A stretch of 64,000 nucleotides of DNA from Planctomycetota bacterium (GTDB lineage Bacteria; Planctomycetota; B15-G4), in NCBI GenBank assembly GCA_029259745.1, contig JAJDEO010000028.1, positions 62,001-126,000 of the forward strand, in the 5' to 3' direction. Shown here in pieces: positions 16,877 to 25,495 of this stretch. Positions within the stretch are counted from its first letter, which is position 1. Each line of letters starts with the position of its first letter. The position numbers and the translations under genes were made by a program. The notes under the pieces were generated by a model, which saw only the letters and a program-made list of their open reading frames with translations, was not told the DNA's origin and searched no databases.

Positions 16877-17920
16877 TCAGTGGGCGGGCTTGCGATCGGT
16901 CATCTCGCTGCGTCGCATCGGCATCACGTCGATCAGCGCGAAGACTTCGTGGAGGTCGACCGGTGACGACCAGCGCTGCTTCACGCCGCCGTCCTTGCCG
17001 ACGAGCACCACCGACCAGCGCCGCGCGTCGAGGTCCCAGCGTTCGCGCAGTTCGTCGGCGTGGTCGACCGACAGGGTGCGTCCGGCCATGCGTCCGCCGC
17101 GGCGCCCCATGAGCTGGACGACGCGCAGGTCGCGGGCGGTGAGTGCGCTGCGCTCGACTGCGATACGAGCCGTCTGTGCCGACGATGTCGCGTCGAGTTC
17201 CGAGGGGGCCGAGATCACGAGCAGACGTTCGTCCCACTGCGTCATCGTGACGAGCGCCGCTGCGTCGACGCCGGAGTCGATGGCCGCAGCGAGCGCCGCC
17301 GTGCGCTCACGTTCGGCCATGCGGCTTCCGGGGAGCAGCTCGTCGCCACCGCGCCAGGCGTCGATGGACGCGACGTCGAGCACGTACTCACCGTCCTGCT
17401 TGTCGGAGATCGAGACGCCGATCTGGGTGATGCGCGAGGCGTCGAGCGGCGGTGCGTCGGTGACAAGGCGCCCGCGCCAGGTCGGTGCGAAGTCCTCGAA
17501 CGCCAGCGTCGCGTCGACCCAACGGTTCGCGACCGTGGCGAAGGACGCCTGCCAACTCACGCCGCTCCACTGGCCGTCGCCACGCAGGCTCAGCTTGTAG
17601 ACCTGGCCGTCGCCGAGGACACGCACGCGCAGCCCGTCGTACTCGCTCAAATCGGGGAGGCGTGTGCCGATGCGAAACGACGCGAAGCCGCCGTTGTTGT
17701 CGAGCGAGAGATCGCCGCTGAGGCGCACGGCGCCGTCGACGGCCGTCGCCCGCCCGCTCGACACGCCGCCCATGACGCCGTCGTGGACGGGACGAAGCGC
17801 CTCGACGGCGCGACTTTCGGAGAAGTCGAAGAGGCGCATGGTGTCGGTGTCCGTCGCGGTGAGCGCGGGCGCAAGGGCGAAGAGGATCAGGGTCGCGAGC
17901 AGGATGTTTCGAGGAGTCAT
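16877..17920 (-). CDS. CIA30-like domain protein fused to a C-terminal DUF4174 domain
   Basis: The 347-aa protein has a signal peptide (NILLATLILFALAPALTATD). Residues of about 28-195 match the complex I intermediate-associated protein 30 (CIA30) beta-sandwich: DFSESRAVEALRPVHDGVMG, GGVSSGRA, GDLSLDNNGGFASFR, and the C-terminal strand VLDVASIDAW. Residues of about 225-340 match DUF4174: DERLLVISAPSE, a central RDLRVVQLMG and the family's closing block WSVVLVGKDGGVKQRWSSPV then LIDVMPMRRSEM, which ends exactly as the domain usually does. I know the two domains mainly as separate proteins. The function is unknown; DUF4174 has a thioredoxin-like appearance but no CXXC is present here. Confidence 0.8.
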   Translation of the reverse strand: MTPRNILLATLILFALAPALTATDTDTMRLFDFSESRAVEALRPVHDGVMGGVSSGRATAVDGAVRLSGDLSLDNNGGFASFRIGTRLPDLSEYDGLRVRVLGDGQVYKLSLRGDGQWSGVSWQASFATVANRWVDATLAFEDFAPTWRGRLVTDAPPLDASRITQIGVSISDKQDGEYVLDVASIDAWRGGDELLPGSRMAERERTAALAAAIDSGVDAAALVTMTQWDERLLVISAPSELDATSSAQTARIAVERSALTARDLRVVQLMGRRGGRMAGRTLSVDHADELRERWDLDARRWSVVLVGKDGGVKQRWSSPVDLHEVFALIDVMPMRRSEMTDRKPAH

Positions 17921-17975
17921 GCCCGTTGATTCGTGTGACGGAGCAGCGTGGATTCAAGATCGTGCGCGCCTTCGT

Positions 17976-20579
17976 TCAGACGCCGATCACGAACACCAAG
18001 ACCGGGCTGACGTCGGAAGCCGCCGGGTCGGGCGACCACTGCTGAGTGAGGGTCTCGTCGTCGATCGTGATCGACACGTTCAGGCGCTCCCGCGGGACGC
18101 GCGCACGCGACGTCATCGCCGGAGGTCCCATCGGTGTGACGGGAACTGCGGCTCGGTACACGGAGTGAGACGTGATCAGCCGACCATCGGCGGTACGGAC
18201 AACCACGCTCATCGACGTGGCATCCGAGCCGCGGATCTCGCCGGACTCGAACTTCGCCATCATGTCGGCGATACGGTCCTCGCGTGTCGCCGAGGCCGGC
18301 GGCCACGTCATCTCTCCGCTGGCGGCCGGGCCGCGCGTCACCACGAGAATGTCGAGTTCGACCCGATCCGCTTCACCGAGAACGAGATCTTGGCGCGCGG
18401 TCAGCGGAGCCGTCAGGTCGAACGATCGCTCGGCGACTTCGAGCTTCTCACCGAAGATCCTACTGCCGGGGGACGCCTCCACGTGGATCGTCTTCGCAGG
18501 GAGCTCGGTGGCGTGTACCTCGCCGAGGTGATCAGTCTCGAGATGCCTGACTGCAGTGAATGGACGCGCTCCGGGCACCATGATCTGCTTCCCGTCTGAC
18601 GAGAAGCCGACCTTCGCCCCTTCGACGGGCACGCCGGACGTGTCGAGCACGCGCAGGTGGAGTTCTCGCAGCGGGAGCAGCACAGCGTCGACGACGTGAA
18701 CGCCGACGTCGTACTCGTCGCTCTCCGACCCGAAGTGCGCATAGCCTTCGGCGTGAAAGGAGACGGACTTCTCACCGGGCAGATAACCCGAGATCATGTA
18801 GCGGCCGTCGTCGCTTTCGATCTTACGGTTCCACCCCGAAGATCCCTCGATGACGGCCACCGAGAACGACGGAAGTGGTGCGCCCGTGAGGGCATCCGTG
18901 ACGCGCCCGCTGAATCCGACGCCCGTCACGACATCGTGGTCGAGCACAACCCGCTGGTCGGTGATCCCCGCCGCGGCGCGGACCTGGACGCGCAGCGTGT
19001 GGTCGTCAGGATGCTGAGCGGTGATCGTGAAGGGCCCGGCGTAGAGGTGGTCGAACGTGAACGCGCCGTCTGCCCCGGTCGAGACCGACGCGTCGGAAGC
19101 GAGCGATTCCCATGTGACCTTCGGGGTCTGGTTGAACTGCTCGAGGACCCGTTCGCCTTCGATCGAAACCCAGGCGCCGTCGATCGGTTTTCCCTCGCCG
19201 TCGACGACGGCGCCGGCGAGCTGCAGCGCTGGCTCGAGCGCGATGTCGACCGGTGGGTGGGGCGTGTTCTCCTCGATGATGAGCGGCTCGCGCACGTGCA
19301 CGGCGTGACCCTCGGCACGAACGCCGAGAAAGCCTTGGTCGGTGGGAGCCAACCCGCGAAACGAGAAGACGCCGTCCGAGTCGGTGTTCGTCGAGTGGCG
19401 AGATGACCGAGGCGACGTGTTGAATCGAACGTAGGCGCCGCTGAGCGGCGAGCCGTCCGACCCGACGACGCGCCCTCTCAGCGTGCCGCCGGTCTCGAGA
19501 CGCACGACGAGCTCGGGGTCGCCGGGCGCATGAGTCCCGTGCCACTTCGGGAACCCGTCGGCGTCGACGGTGATGTCGAGGTTGCGACTCGCAACACGTT
19601 CGAGTTCGAAGCGGCCGGACTCGGCCGAAACGGATACGACCGGAAGCGGGCCCTCCTCCTCGGCCTTGCTCTGTGAAGGTGTGGGGGACCATCCGTCGAC
19701 CGACGCCTCGACGCGGGCATCGGCGATGCTCGTGCCACGCGCGTCGACGACACGTCCGCGGATCGTCCGTGCGGGAGAGAGGACGATTCGCAGGTCGTCG
19801 ATCGCGTCGTGCTCCGTGGGCCACGATGAGGTGAGCGTGATGTGGCCGACGAGCTTCGCTGTCTCGGCCGTCAGTGTGAACGTCGGACCGAGGCCGTCGA
19901 GGTGGAAGTGCCCCGCCGTGTCGGTCTCCGTCTCGGCGGCGTCGAGCGCGGAGTGGAGCTGGGTCACGCGGTCGAAGTCCATCGACCAGGCGCGGACGCG
20001 CGCTCCGGCCACGGGGATGTCGTCGAGGTCGACGACCATTCCAGCGAGGGTGATCGTGCGCGGAAGGCGGATGTCGCGCGTGATCTCGTCGGCCGGGGCC
20101 ACGGTGACGCGCCAGGTGCGCTCGAGGTGTTGCGGCCAGGTTGCGCCAGCGAGAACCTCGAGCCCCTCGAGATCCCACTGCGCGACGACGGGGGCGGCGA
20201 TGACATAGCGTCCTTGCGCATCCGTCGCGGCTCGGTGCGTCGTGCGCTCTGCGTCACGCTTGACGTGCGCGATGACGGTCGCGCCGACGACGGGCTCACC
20301 GCTGGCATCGAGGACGACGGTTCCCGTGATGATCGCATCGGCGGTCTGCGCGGACGAAGGCGTCGCGGACACCTCGATGTCGGGCGTGACGTCGAGACGT
20401 TCCGCGACCGGGCCGCGACCGTCGCGTGCCATCCCCGGATCCGTGCCGGTGACGGACACATCGTCCCCGGGAGCGACGAGCGCGACATCGATGTCACGTC
20501 CCTTCGCGTTGTCCTGCACCCCCAAGAACCACACGCCGACCGCGACCAACACCAACACGACTGCCCCCATGATCTTCAT
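17976..20579 (-). CDS. Membrane-anchored protein of tandem carboxypeptidase-regulatory-like domains
   Basis: The product is about 867 aa, starting at ATG 20579; a GTG one codon upstream is also possible. Residues of about 1-22 are an uncleaved-looking membrane anchor (MGAVVLVLVAVGVWFLGVQD). The rest is made of six or seven carboxypeptidase-regulatory-like (prealbumin-type) beta-sandwich units. Each has the pattern G.V.D..G.P..GA.V......T..T..DG.F.F..L..G, for example ITLAGMVVDLDDIPVAGARV, GRVVDARGTSIADARVEA and GRVVGSDGSPLSGAYVRFN. No catalytic residues are seen. It is similar in layout and anchor to the 45500-48379 protein. The last codons and the first bases after the stop are identical over 26 bp with the end of the neighbouring gene. 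Confidence 0.8.
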   Translation of the reverse strand: MKIMGAVVLVLVAVGVWFLGVQDNAKGRDIDVALVAPGDDVSVTGTDPGMARDGRGPVAERLDVTPDIEVSATPSSAQTADAIITGTVVLDASGEPVVGATVIAHVKRDAERTTHRAATDAQGRYVIAAPVVAQWDLEGLEVLAGATWPQHLERTWRVTVAPADEITRDIRLPRTITLAGMVVDLDDIPVAGARVRAWSMDFDRVTQLHSALDAAETETDTAGHFHLDGLGPTFTLTAETAKLVGHITLTSSWPTEHDAIDDLRIVLSPARTIRGRVVDARGTSIADARVEASVDGWSPTPSQSKAEEEGPLPVVSVSAESGRFELERVASRNLDITVDADGFPKWHGTHAPGDPELVVRLETGGTLRGRVVGSDGSPLSGAYVRFNTSPRSSRHSTNTDSDGVFSFRGLAPTDQGFLGVRAEGHAVHVREPLIIEENTPHPPVDIALEPALQLAGAVVDGEGKPIDGAWVSIEGERVLEQFNQTPKVTWESLASDASVSTGADGAFTFDHLYAGPFTITAQHPDDHTLRVQVRAAAGITDQRVVLDHDVVTGVGFSGRVTDALTGAPLPSFSVAVIEGSSGWNRKIESDDGRYMISGYLPGEKSVSFHAEGYAHFGSESDEYDVGVHVVDAVLLPLRELHLRVLDTSGVPVEGAKVGFSSDGKQIMVPGARPFTAVRHLETDHLGEVHATELPAKTIHVEASPGSRIFGEKLEVAERSFDLTAPLTARQDLVLGEADRVELDILVVTRGPAASGEMTWPPASATREDRIADMMAKFESGEIRGSDATSMSVVVRTADGRLITSHSVYRAAVPVTPMGPPAMTSRARVPRERLNVSITIDDETLTQQWSPDPAASDVSPVLVFVIGV

Positions 20580-20614
20580 CACGGAAGTCTACCAGTCGGC
20601 TCGTTCGCCTTCGT

Positions 20615-21313
20615 TCAGACGCCGATCACGAGCTCGACGGCGTTCGAGAAGCGGAAGCTGTCGCCGTTGGCGTCGATCACTTGCATGTAGACGGGCGTGG
20701 GGGCGCCGGCCGAACCAGGCACCGGGAGGCTGATGCGGCCAAAGGTGTCGGCGGAGAGCGGAAGCAGGATCGTCCAAGGCAGCGGGACGAGTGTGCCGCC
20801 CTTGAACGGGGTCGGCGCGTTCGTCACGCCGATGGGCGCGAAGACGACCTGACCCGGCGTCGCGTTGTAGACGTTCAGCGTCGCGCTGCTGCCGGGTGTC
20901 GTCAGTGCATCGCCGCACACCGTGAGCGTCATGCCGCCGGCACTCCCCGCACCGAGGTTCGTCTGGCAGACCGTCGGCTGGTCGACGGTGAAGAGCAGGA
21001 AGGTCGTGATGTCGTCGAAGATGTTGATGCCAGTGCGATAGTCGACGACGTCACCGGCGCCGTTCTCGAGTTCGATGAGGTACGCGCCGATGGGGGGCTG
21101 CAAGACAAACTCACCCGACGCTGTGAGCGCCTGCGACCCAGAGAAGGGGAAGGCGCCTTCGAGGTGCGTCACGACGGCCGTGAGGTTCGTGACAGGTGCG
21201 CCATTCGAGTCGGTGACGAAGCCGTGCAAGATGCCGCTGCCGGCAGCGTTCGCGAAGGCGGGGGTCGAGAGCAGGAGCAGTAGCGTGATGCGTGCGATGA
21301 GGGTGTTCGTCAT
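20615..21313 (-). CDS. Small secreted protein: carboxypeptidase-regulatory-like domain plus FKGG-type module
   Basis: The 232-aa product has a signal peptide (MTNTLIARITLLLLLSTPAFANA). One carboxypeptidase-regulatory-like unit follows (GILHGFVTDSNGAPVTNLTA to GEFVLQPPIGAYLIELENG). The C-terminal module then carries the typical motif NAPTPFKGGTLVPLPWTIL and ends SFRFSNAVELVIGV. This is the shortest member of the module-bearing group in the window. The upstream gap to the divergent gene at 21693 is 379 bp. No enzymatic motif is visible. It is exported, and a role in surface attachment is only an inference from the shared module. Confidence 0.75.
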   Translation of the reverse strand: MTNTLIARITLLLLLSTPAFANAAGSGILHGFVTDSNGAPVTNLTAVVTHLEGAFPFSGSQALTASGEFVLQPPIGAYLIELENGAGDVVDYRTGINIFDDITTFLLFTVDQPTVCQTNLGAGSAGGMTLTVCGDALTTPGSSATLNVYNATPGQVVFAPIGVTNAPTPFKGGTLVPLPWTILLPLSADTFGRISLPVPGSAGAPTPVYMQVIDANGDSFRFSNAVELVIGV

Positions 21314-21692
21314 GTCACGATTCCGTGGAATTTGCGACGCGGTGCGTGCGTTGATCTTATGTCGTCTTCACGAATCACCCATGGGCACGAGCGTGGCGTA
21401 TCTGCGTTGCATCGCAGCGCACCCTCGCATGCGTTGAGACCCGCGTCGTCTTGAATCGAGACTCGCTCAGCTGCTGCAGGAACGCGGCGTCGTGAGACAT
21501 CGGCAGACCCACAGCGCGTCACAGGCACGCCCATGCGTCCGGTCGGTTCGTCGGGTGGGGCGCGCCTTGCTTCAGGTCGTGTCTCGGTTCTGCACGCAGG
21601 AGCCTCGTGAACGAGTATCATCGCGAACGGTTACTCCGGGCAGGGGTATTCGCCGGAGCTCTGTCACAGCAATCTCCAGGTTTGAGACATCC
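21314..21692. other. Divergent intergenic region, probably with two promoters
   Basis: This 379-bp region separates two divergently transcribed exported-protein genes, so both promoters should lie in it. I could not identify a convincing -35/-10 pair. No repeat copy or small gene is visible. Confidence 0.4.
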
Positions 21693-23201
21693 ATGATCAC
21701 CATTCAGTCAATTGCGTGCGCATCGCTCGCGCTCGGCCTCATGCCGACGATGGCACTTGCGGCCAACGACGTTCCGTCCGACGTGCAGATCCAGCTCGTC
21801 GATGCCAACAGCTTCCCGGTCGAAGGCGTCGACATCTTCGTGTCTGACGCCAGCGGGCGGACGATCATCGCCGAGGCCGGCGCCGCGAGCACGCTCTCCG
21901 CGTTCGCGCTGGGGGACACGGTCACCATCTCGCTTCCGACGCTCGGCACGACGTTCGACGTTGCGCTCACGGATGGCCCCGCCACCGCGATCACGCTCGA
22001 AGTCGGCGGCGACAAGCGCGCGGCATCCGTGTCTTCCGTGAAGACGCTGAACTCCTTCGGCTACACCGGCGTCGGTGGCGTCCTCGTGAACGACGACTGC
22101 GCCAACGCGCTTCCGATCAGCGACGGCGACACCTCGTTCACGACGATCGGTGCAACCACGGACGGCACCGTCGGCTCGAACAACAACGACATCTGGTACC
22201 TGTACACGGCGAGCTGCAGCGGTGTTGCAACGTTCAGCACCTGCAACCAGGCCGACTTCGACACCGACCTGATCTTGATGGTCGACGACAACTGTGGCGC
22301 CCAGGTCGCTCTGGCGATCAACGACGACGTCGGCGGCTGTCTCGGCAACACGTCGATCCTCTCCGCGCCTGTCACGGCGGGTACGACCTACCTCCTGAGC
22401 GTCGGCGGCTTCGGTGCCGGTGACGCGGGCTCGGGCACGCTGACCGTCAGCTGCGCGCCCGCGACGGCGAACGATCTGTGCGAGAACGCCGAACCCCTCG
22501 CCGTCAACTCGTCGGTGACGTTCAACAACTCGGCGAACTCGAACAGTGCGTCCGACCCGATCTTCAGCTGCATCTTCTCGGGTGTAGGCTTCGGCTCGAC
22601 GTGGTTCAGCGTCGTGCCCGAGTCGACGTCGATCTTCCTCGACACGAGCGCAAGCACGGGCTCGACGGACACGGTCGTGGCGGTCTACTCCGGCGATTGC
22701 GGCAGCCTCGTCGAAGTCGCCTGTAACGACGACATCGATCTCGGTGCTGGTCTGTTCTTGTCGAACCTCCTCGCCGAGGGGCTGACGCCCGGTGACGAGT
22801 ACCTGATCCGCGTCTCGACGTTCGCTGAAGCGTCTGCCGGTGACATCACGCTCGAGGTCACCGATGCTGGCTCGGGCTTCCAGGTCTGCAATGGCAGTGG
22901 CATCAACACGGCGACGCTCTCGGGCGACACGCTTCCCGCCATCGGCCAGGACTTCACCGTTGTCGCCAGTCCCGCGGGTGCAGGCCTGCTTGCAATCTCG
23001 CTGGCCGGTGATCAGCTCCTCGTCCCGACGGGTGAGTTGCTGGTCGACCGCAACTTCGTCGCACTGCTTCCCTCGGACGACGGCTCCTACACGCTGTCGG
23101 TGCCGGATGACGCGGTCTTCGTCGGTTTCACGGTCTACCTGCAGGCGCTCGCAGGGGACGGCACGCTCACGAACGCGCTCAAGGGCGACGTCGGCGAGTA
23201 G
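21693..23201 (+). CDS. Secreted protein with PPC-like domains and a divergent C-terminal module
   Basis: ATG 21693 begins a signal peptide (ITIQSIACASLALGLMPTMA, then LAANDVP). The frame is open upstream without start features. The 502-aa product has an N-terminal beta-sandwich (VQIQLVDANSFPVEGVDIFV). Two pre-peptidase C-terminal (PPC)-like domains follow: NDIWYLYTASCSGVATFSTC with DTDLILMVDDNCG, and STWFSVVPESTSIFLDTSAS with DTVVAVYSGDCG. Paired cysteines suggest disulphides. The last about 100 aa resemble a divergent version of the shared module, with LLVPTGELLVDRNFVALLP in place of FKGGTLVP. No protease domain accompanies the PPC domains, so it is likely a binding protein. The stop is followed by a hairpin at 23217-23246. 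Confidence 0.8.
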   Translation: MITIQSIACASLALGLMPTMALAANDVPSDVQIQLVDANSFPVEGVDIFVSDASGRTIIAEAGAASTLSAFALGDTVTISLPTLGTTFDVALTDGPATAITLEVGGDKRAASVSSVKTLNSFGYTGVGGVLVNDDCANALPISDGDTSFTTIGATTDGTVGSNNNDIWYLYTASCSGVATFSTCNQADFDTDLILMVDDNCGAQVALAINDDVGGCLGNTSILSAPVTAGTTYLLSVGGFGAGDAGSGTLTVSCAPATANDLCENAEPLAVNSSVTFNNSANSNSASDPIFSCIFSGVGFGSTWFSVVPESTSIFLDTSASTGSTDTVVAVYSGDCGSLVEVACNDDIDLGAGLFLSNLLAEGLTPGDEYLIRVSTFAEASAGDITLEVTDAGSGFQVCNGSGINTATLSGDTLPAIGQDFTVVASPAGAGLLAISLAGDQLLVPTGELLVDRNFVALLPSDDGSYTLSVPDDAVFVGFTVYLQALAGDGTLTNALKGDVGE

Positions 23202-23216
23202 ACGAGATGGTGTGCC

Positions 23217-23246
23217 TCGGCGTGGTGCATGCACCGCGTCCCGAGA
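23217..23246 (+). terminator. Hairpin terminator after the PPC-domain gene
   Basis: A stem built on CTCGG...CCGAG encloses the perfect palindrome GGTGCATGCACC with flanking G-C pairs, 16 bases past the stop codon. The hairpin is strong, but there is no T-run. Confidence 0.5.
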
Positions 23247-23389
23247 CACGGCTCGTTGAACATTGCAGTCTCGACCGGCTCGATCTCCTGGCCTCGCCCG
23301 GAGGTCGGGCCGGTTGTGCGTGATGCCCGCCAACCGGGTCGTGGCGAGGTGTCGCGACTCGACTGCCCTGACATGCTTGGGAGACGTTC

Positions 23390-23737
23390 ATGACGATCAC
23401 CCGCGTCGCCGCGTGTTCCCCTGCTCTACTGGGGCGCCGACACGATGGTGCCCGGGCACTCGGTCGTCCTCTGTCAGGCACTGTGGACGCTCGGGCCGAT
23501 CTACTACGCGACGAGCAATCACGTGACAGGTGGTGAGGGTCGGATGTGCCTTCCCGTCGGCGCCGCAGGGCTGGGCATGATCTCGTGGGCCTCGGTGGCG
23601 CGCCATTCGCTCGAGGAAGACTTCGTGCCCCGCGGACCGTTCGGGGCGCTGTGGATCGACGATCGGTGGGGGCCGATGCGTCACCGACGGCAAGAGCGAG
23701 CCGTTCGTGTCGTTGTTCTGGATGCGGATTCCGCTTT
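23390..23737 (+). pseudogene. Possible frameshifted remnant of a small membrane protein gene
   Basis: No single frame covers this stretch, but three frames join into a plausible protein. The frame from ATG 23390 gives MTITRVAACSP. A second frame near 23421-23680 gives LLYWGADTMVPGHSVVLCQA, LGPIYYATSNHVTGGEG and AAGLGMISWASVARHSLEED. A third near 23680-23737 ends CVTDGKSEPFVSLFWMRIPL followed by a stop. The pieces look like a helical membrane or lipid-associated protein broken by two frameshifts, or by sequencing errors. I do not recognise the family. The alternative is that the region is non-coding. It lies just downstream of the YafY-type regulator, in the opposite orientation. Confidence 0.3.
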
Positions 23738-23821
23738 GATCGTGTGGTGCCGCGGAACGCGTGCAGGCTCACGATGTCGGCGAAGAGGAACTCAGGAGCG
23801 GTCGTCGTGGCGATGCGACGT

Positions 23822-24511
23822 TCAGCTTCCCTCTTGCTCGCGGGCGACCTTTTCCATGAGCGCGTCGAGGTCGCGGCCGGGCTCGTGCTCGAAGGTCTCG
23901 TCGAGGAGTTCGAGGCCGGTCATGCGCTGCGGGACGAAGTGTCGGAAGTCACTGCGAAGCTCGCACCACGCCGCGGCCGTCCACGTCGTCCCCCAGAAGG
24001 CGAGGCCGAGGGGACGGACGGTGCGCCGCGACTGCGCGCCCTTGCGATCCTCGTAGGCGAAGCGAACCTTGTGGCGCGTGTCGACACCTTGGCGAAACAG
24101 CTCGACGCGATCGCGTTCTTCGACGGGAAGGTCGGGCGGCACGAACATGGCAACCGCCTCGAGGCGCGGGCGCAGGCGTTCGGGGAGCGCGGTCTCGACC
24201 TTGGCCAGCACGCTCCGTGCGCGCTGCGCCAGCGTGCGACTGCCCCAGGCCTCGACCATGCGCATGCCGAGCACGAGCGCGCCGATCTCGTCTTCGTCGA
24301 ACATCAGTGGTGGGAGGTCGAAGCCGCGCGGCAGGCAGTAGCCCACGCCCGCCTCGCCCTCGATCGGGACGCCCGACGCCATGAGGTCGGCCACGTCGCG
24401 ATAGACGGTGCGGGCGGAAACTTCCAGCTCCTGCGCGAGGTCGGCCGCCGTGACGACGCGACGCCCGCGCAGGAGTTGAACGATCTGGAAAAGGCGGTCG
24501 GCGCGGCGCAT
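23822..24511 (-). CDS. YafY-type transcriptional regulator (HTH plus WYL domain)
   Basis: The 229-aa protein starts with a winged helix-turn-helix of the DeoR-like HTH_11 type (RADRLFQIVQLLRGRRVVTA, then LAQELEVSARTVYRDVADL). The rest is a WYL-type ligand-sensing domain (RFAYEDRKGAQSRRTVRPLG then FWGTTWTAAAWCELRSDFRH). The classical W-Y-L triad is altered to W-T-A, as in many YafY-like members. Such regulators often control the gene beside them. Here that is the VOC-family gene in the same orientation, 118 bp upstream of the regulator, with an R2 repeat between the two. The ligand is unknown. Confidence 0.9.
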   Translation of the reverse strand: MRRADRLFQIVQLLRGRRVVTAADLAQELEVSARTVYRDVADLMASGVPIEGEAGVGYCLPRGFDLPPLMFDEDEIGALVLGMRMVEAWGSRTLAQRARSVLAKVETALPERLRPRLEAVAMFVPPDLPVEERDRVELFRQGVDTRHKVRFAYEDRKGAQSRRTVRPLGLAFWGTTWTAAAWCELRSDFRHFVPQRMTGLELLDETFEHEPGRDLDALMEKVAREQEGS

Positions 24512-24531
24512 GGCTCCGGTCTATCCGACCC

Positions 24532-24632
24532 AACCCGGATTCTCCACGGTGTTCTGCTGCGGTTGCATCTGAGTTCTTCCTGGCGAGACCCAGCTGCATC
24601 CGCAGCAAATCGTCCGTGAATGATCCGGGCTA
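24532..24632 (+). repeat. R2 palindromic repeat, short copy a
   Basis: This element of about 100 bp runs from AACCCGGATTCTCCACGG, followed by CTGCTGCGG, to its inverted counterpart GCAAATCGTCCGTGAATGAT then CCGGGCTA. The longer copies lie at 58869 and 60319. The last three bases (CTA, read TAG on the minus strand) form the stop codon of the VOC gene. Confidence 0.75.
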
Positions 24633-25034
24633 CTTCTGGTCCGCGCCGGCTTGGAGGGAGGCGGGGTCGAAGCTCGGGTCGGGCTTCGTGAGGTAGAGCC
24701 CGATGCCGTTCGGGTCGGCGACGACGCAGCCGCGGCCCCACGGCATGTCCTCGGGCGGCTTGATGGCAGCCGCGCCGGTAGATGTCAGGCGCGCCCACTC
24801 GCTGTCGACGTCCTCGACTTCCAGCGACCAGAACAGGCCTTGGGCGTCGCCGGGACGCGTTGCTGCGTCCTCGGGGGCTGGCACCATGAAGGCCACGGTG
24901 GCCGCTCCGTTGCGGAGCTCCATGTAACCGGGCGCATCGATGGTGATCGTGAAGCCCATGTGGTCGGTATAGAAGGCACGCGTCTCATCGAGACGCTCGG
25001 TGATGAACAGAGGGACGAAGGCGTTGATGCGCAT
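24630..25034 (-). CDS. VOC family protein (glyoxalase/bleomycin-resistance fold)
   Basis: The 134-aa protein shows the vicinal oxygen chelate pattern: an N-terminal beta-alpha-beta unit RINAFVPLFITERLDETRAF with YTDHMGFTI, and a C-terminal unit WSLEVEDVDSEWARLTSTGA, PWGRGCVVADPNGIGLYLTK. These small proteins bind metals or act as isomerases, dioxygenases or resistance proteins. The metal ligands are not clear enough here to choose. It sits beside the YafY-type regulator, a common pairing that suggests the regulator controls it. The stop codon TAG is the outermost triplet of the R2a repeat, and an R1 element begins 27 bases upstream of the start. Confidence 0.85.
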   Translation of the reverse strand: MRINAFVPLFITERLDETRAFYTDHMGFTITIDAPGYMELRNGAATVAFMVPAPEDAATRPGDAQGLFWSLEVEDVDSEWARLTSTGAAAIKPPEDMPWGRGCVVADPNGIGLYLTKPDPSFDPASLQAGADQK

Positions 25035-25060
25035 CGGATCGACTTCCGGTGAGGCGTGGA

Positions 25061-25223
25061 TAGCAGCCTGTTGAAGAACTGCTCCGAGTGCGCCGTGCGT
25101 GACCGAGTGTGTCTTTGCGAGTGTGGGAACGCAGGCGAATCGGTGGATTCGTCGACGCTCCCACGCTTGCTCAGGCGCACTCGGGTGCGTGCGGCGCGCC
25201 GGATGAGTTTTTCACGGGTTGAT
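25061..25223 (+). repeat. R1 palindromic repeat, copy b
   Basis: This 163-bp copy is in the same orientation as copy a. It runs from TAGCAGCCTGTTGAAGAACT to GATGAGTTTTTCACGGGTTG followed by ATA, with the central CGAATC-GGTG-GATTCG hairpin. It lies directly upstream of the VOC gene, so that gene's promoter may lie inside it or be separated from it by only 26 bases. Confidence 0.85.
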
Positions 25224-25495
25224 AGCCCGCCGACTCGTACGGGCGGGACTTGTGCTCTCAGGTGTACCGACCCCGTACTGACAGCGTGCTGTCAGGAGCC
25301 TCGGAGAAAATCTCGAAGTCCCTCGCTCGCGTGCGTGCGGCGCGCCGAATGAGTTTTTCAACGCGCTGGTAGGGGGGCTCATGGCCAGCGGGATCTCTGC
25401 ATGGCTTCGTGTCGAAGCAGCGCCTTGCGCTTCATGGGAACGGAACGGCGTCGCGGGGCAGTGACGCCGAATCACAAGGTTCATAGGAGAGATCC
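25224..25495. other. Intergenic region upstream of the small secreted operon
   Basis: This region includes the R1e fragment. Between 25224 and 25324 there is a pair of short inverted words (CCCGCCGACTCGTACGGGCG) but no gene. The operon's promoter must lie in the last 120 bases, but no convincing motif is visible. Confidence 0.35.
25325..25372 (+). repeat. R1 right-end fragment (copy e)
   Basis: This stretch matches only the right arm of R1: CGTGCGTGCGGCGCGCCGAA, then TGAGTTTTTCAACGCGCTGG. The left part is absent, so this looks like a deletion remnant about 100 bp from the full copy b. Confidence 0.65.

Noticed and set aside
24526-25229. The R1 and R2 repeats around the VOC gene considered as a CRISPR array
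   Set aside because: There is no regular spacing, no identical short repeats with unique spacers and no cas gene. They are two dispersed palindromic elements.
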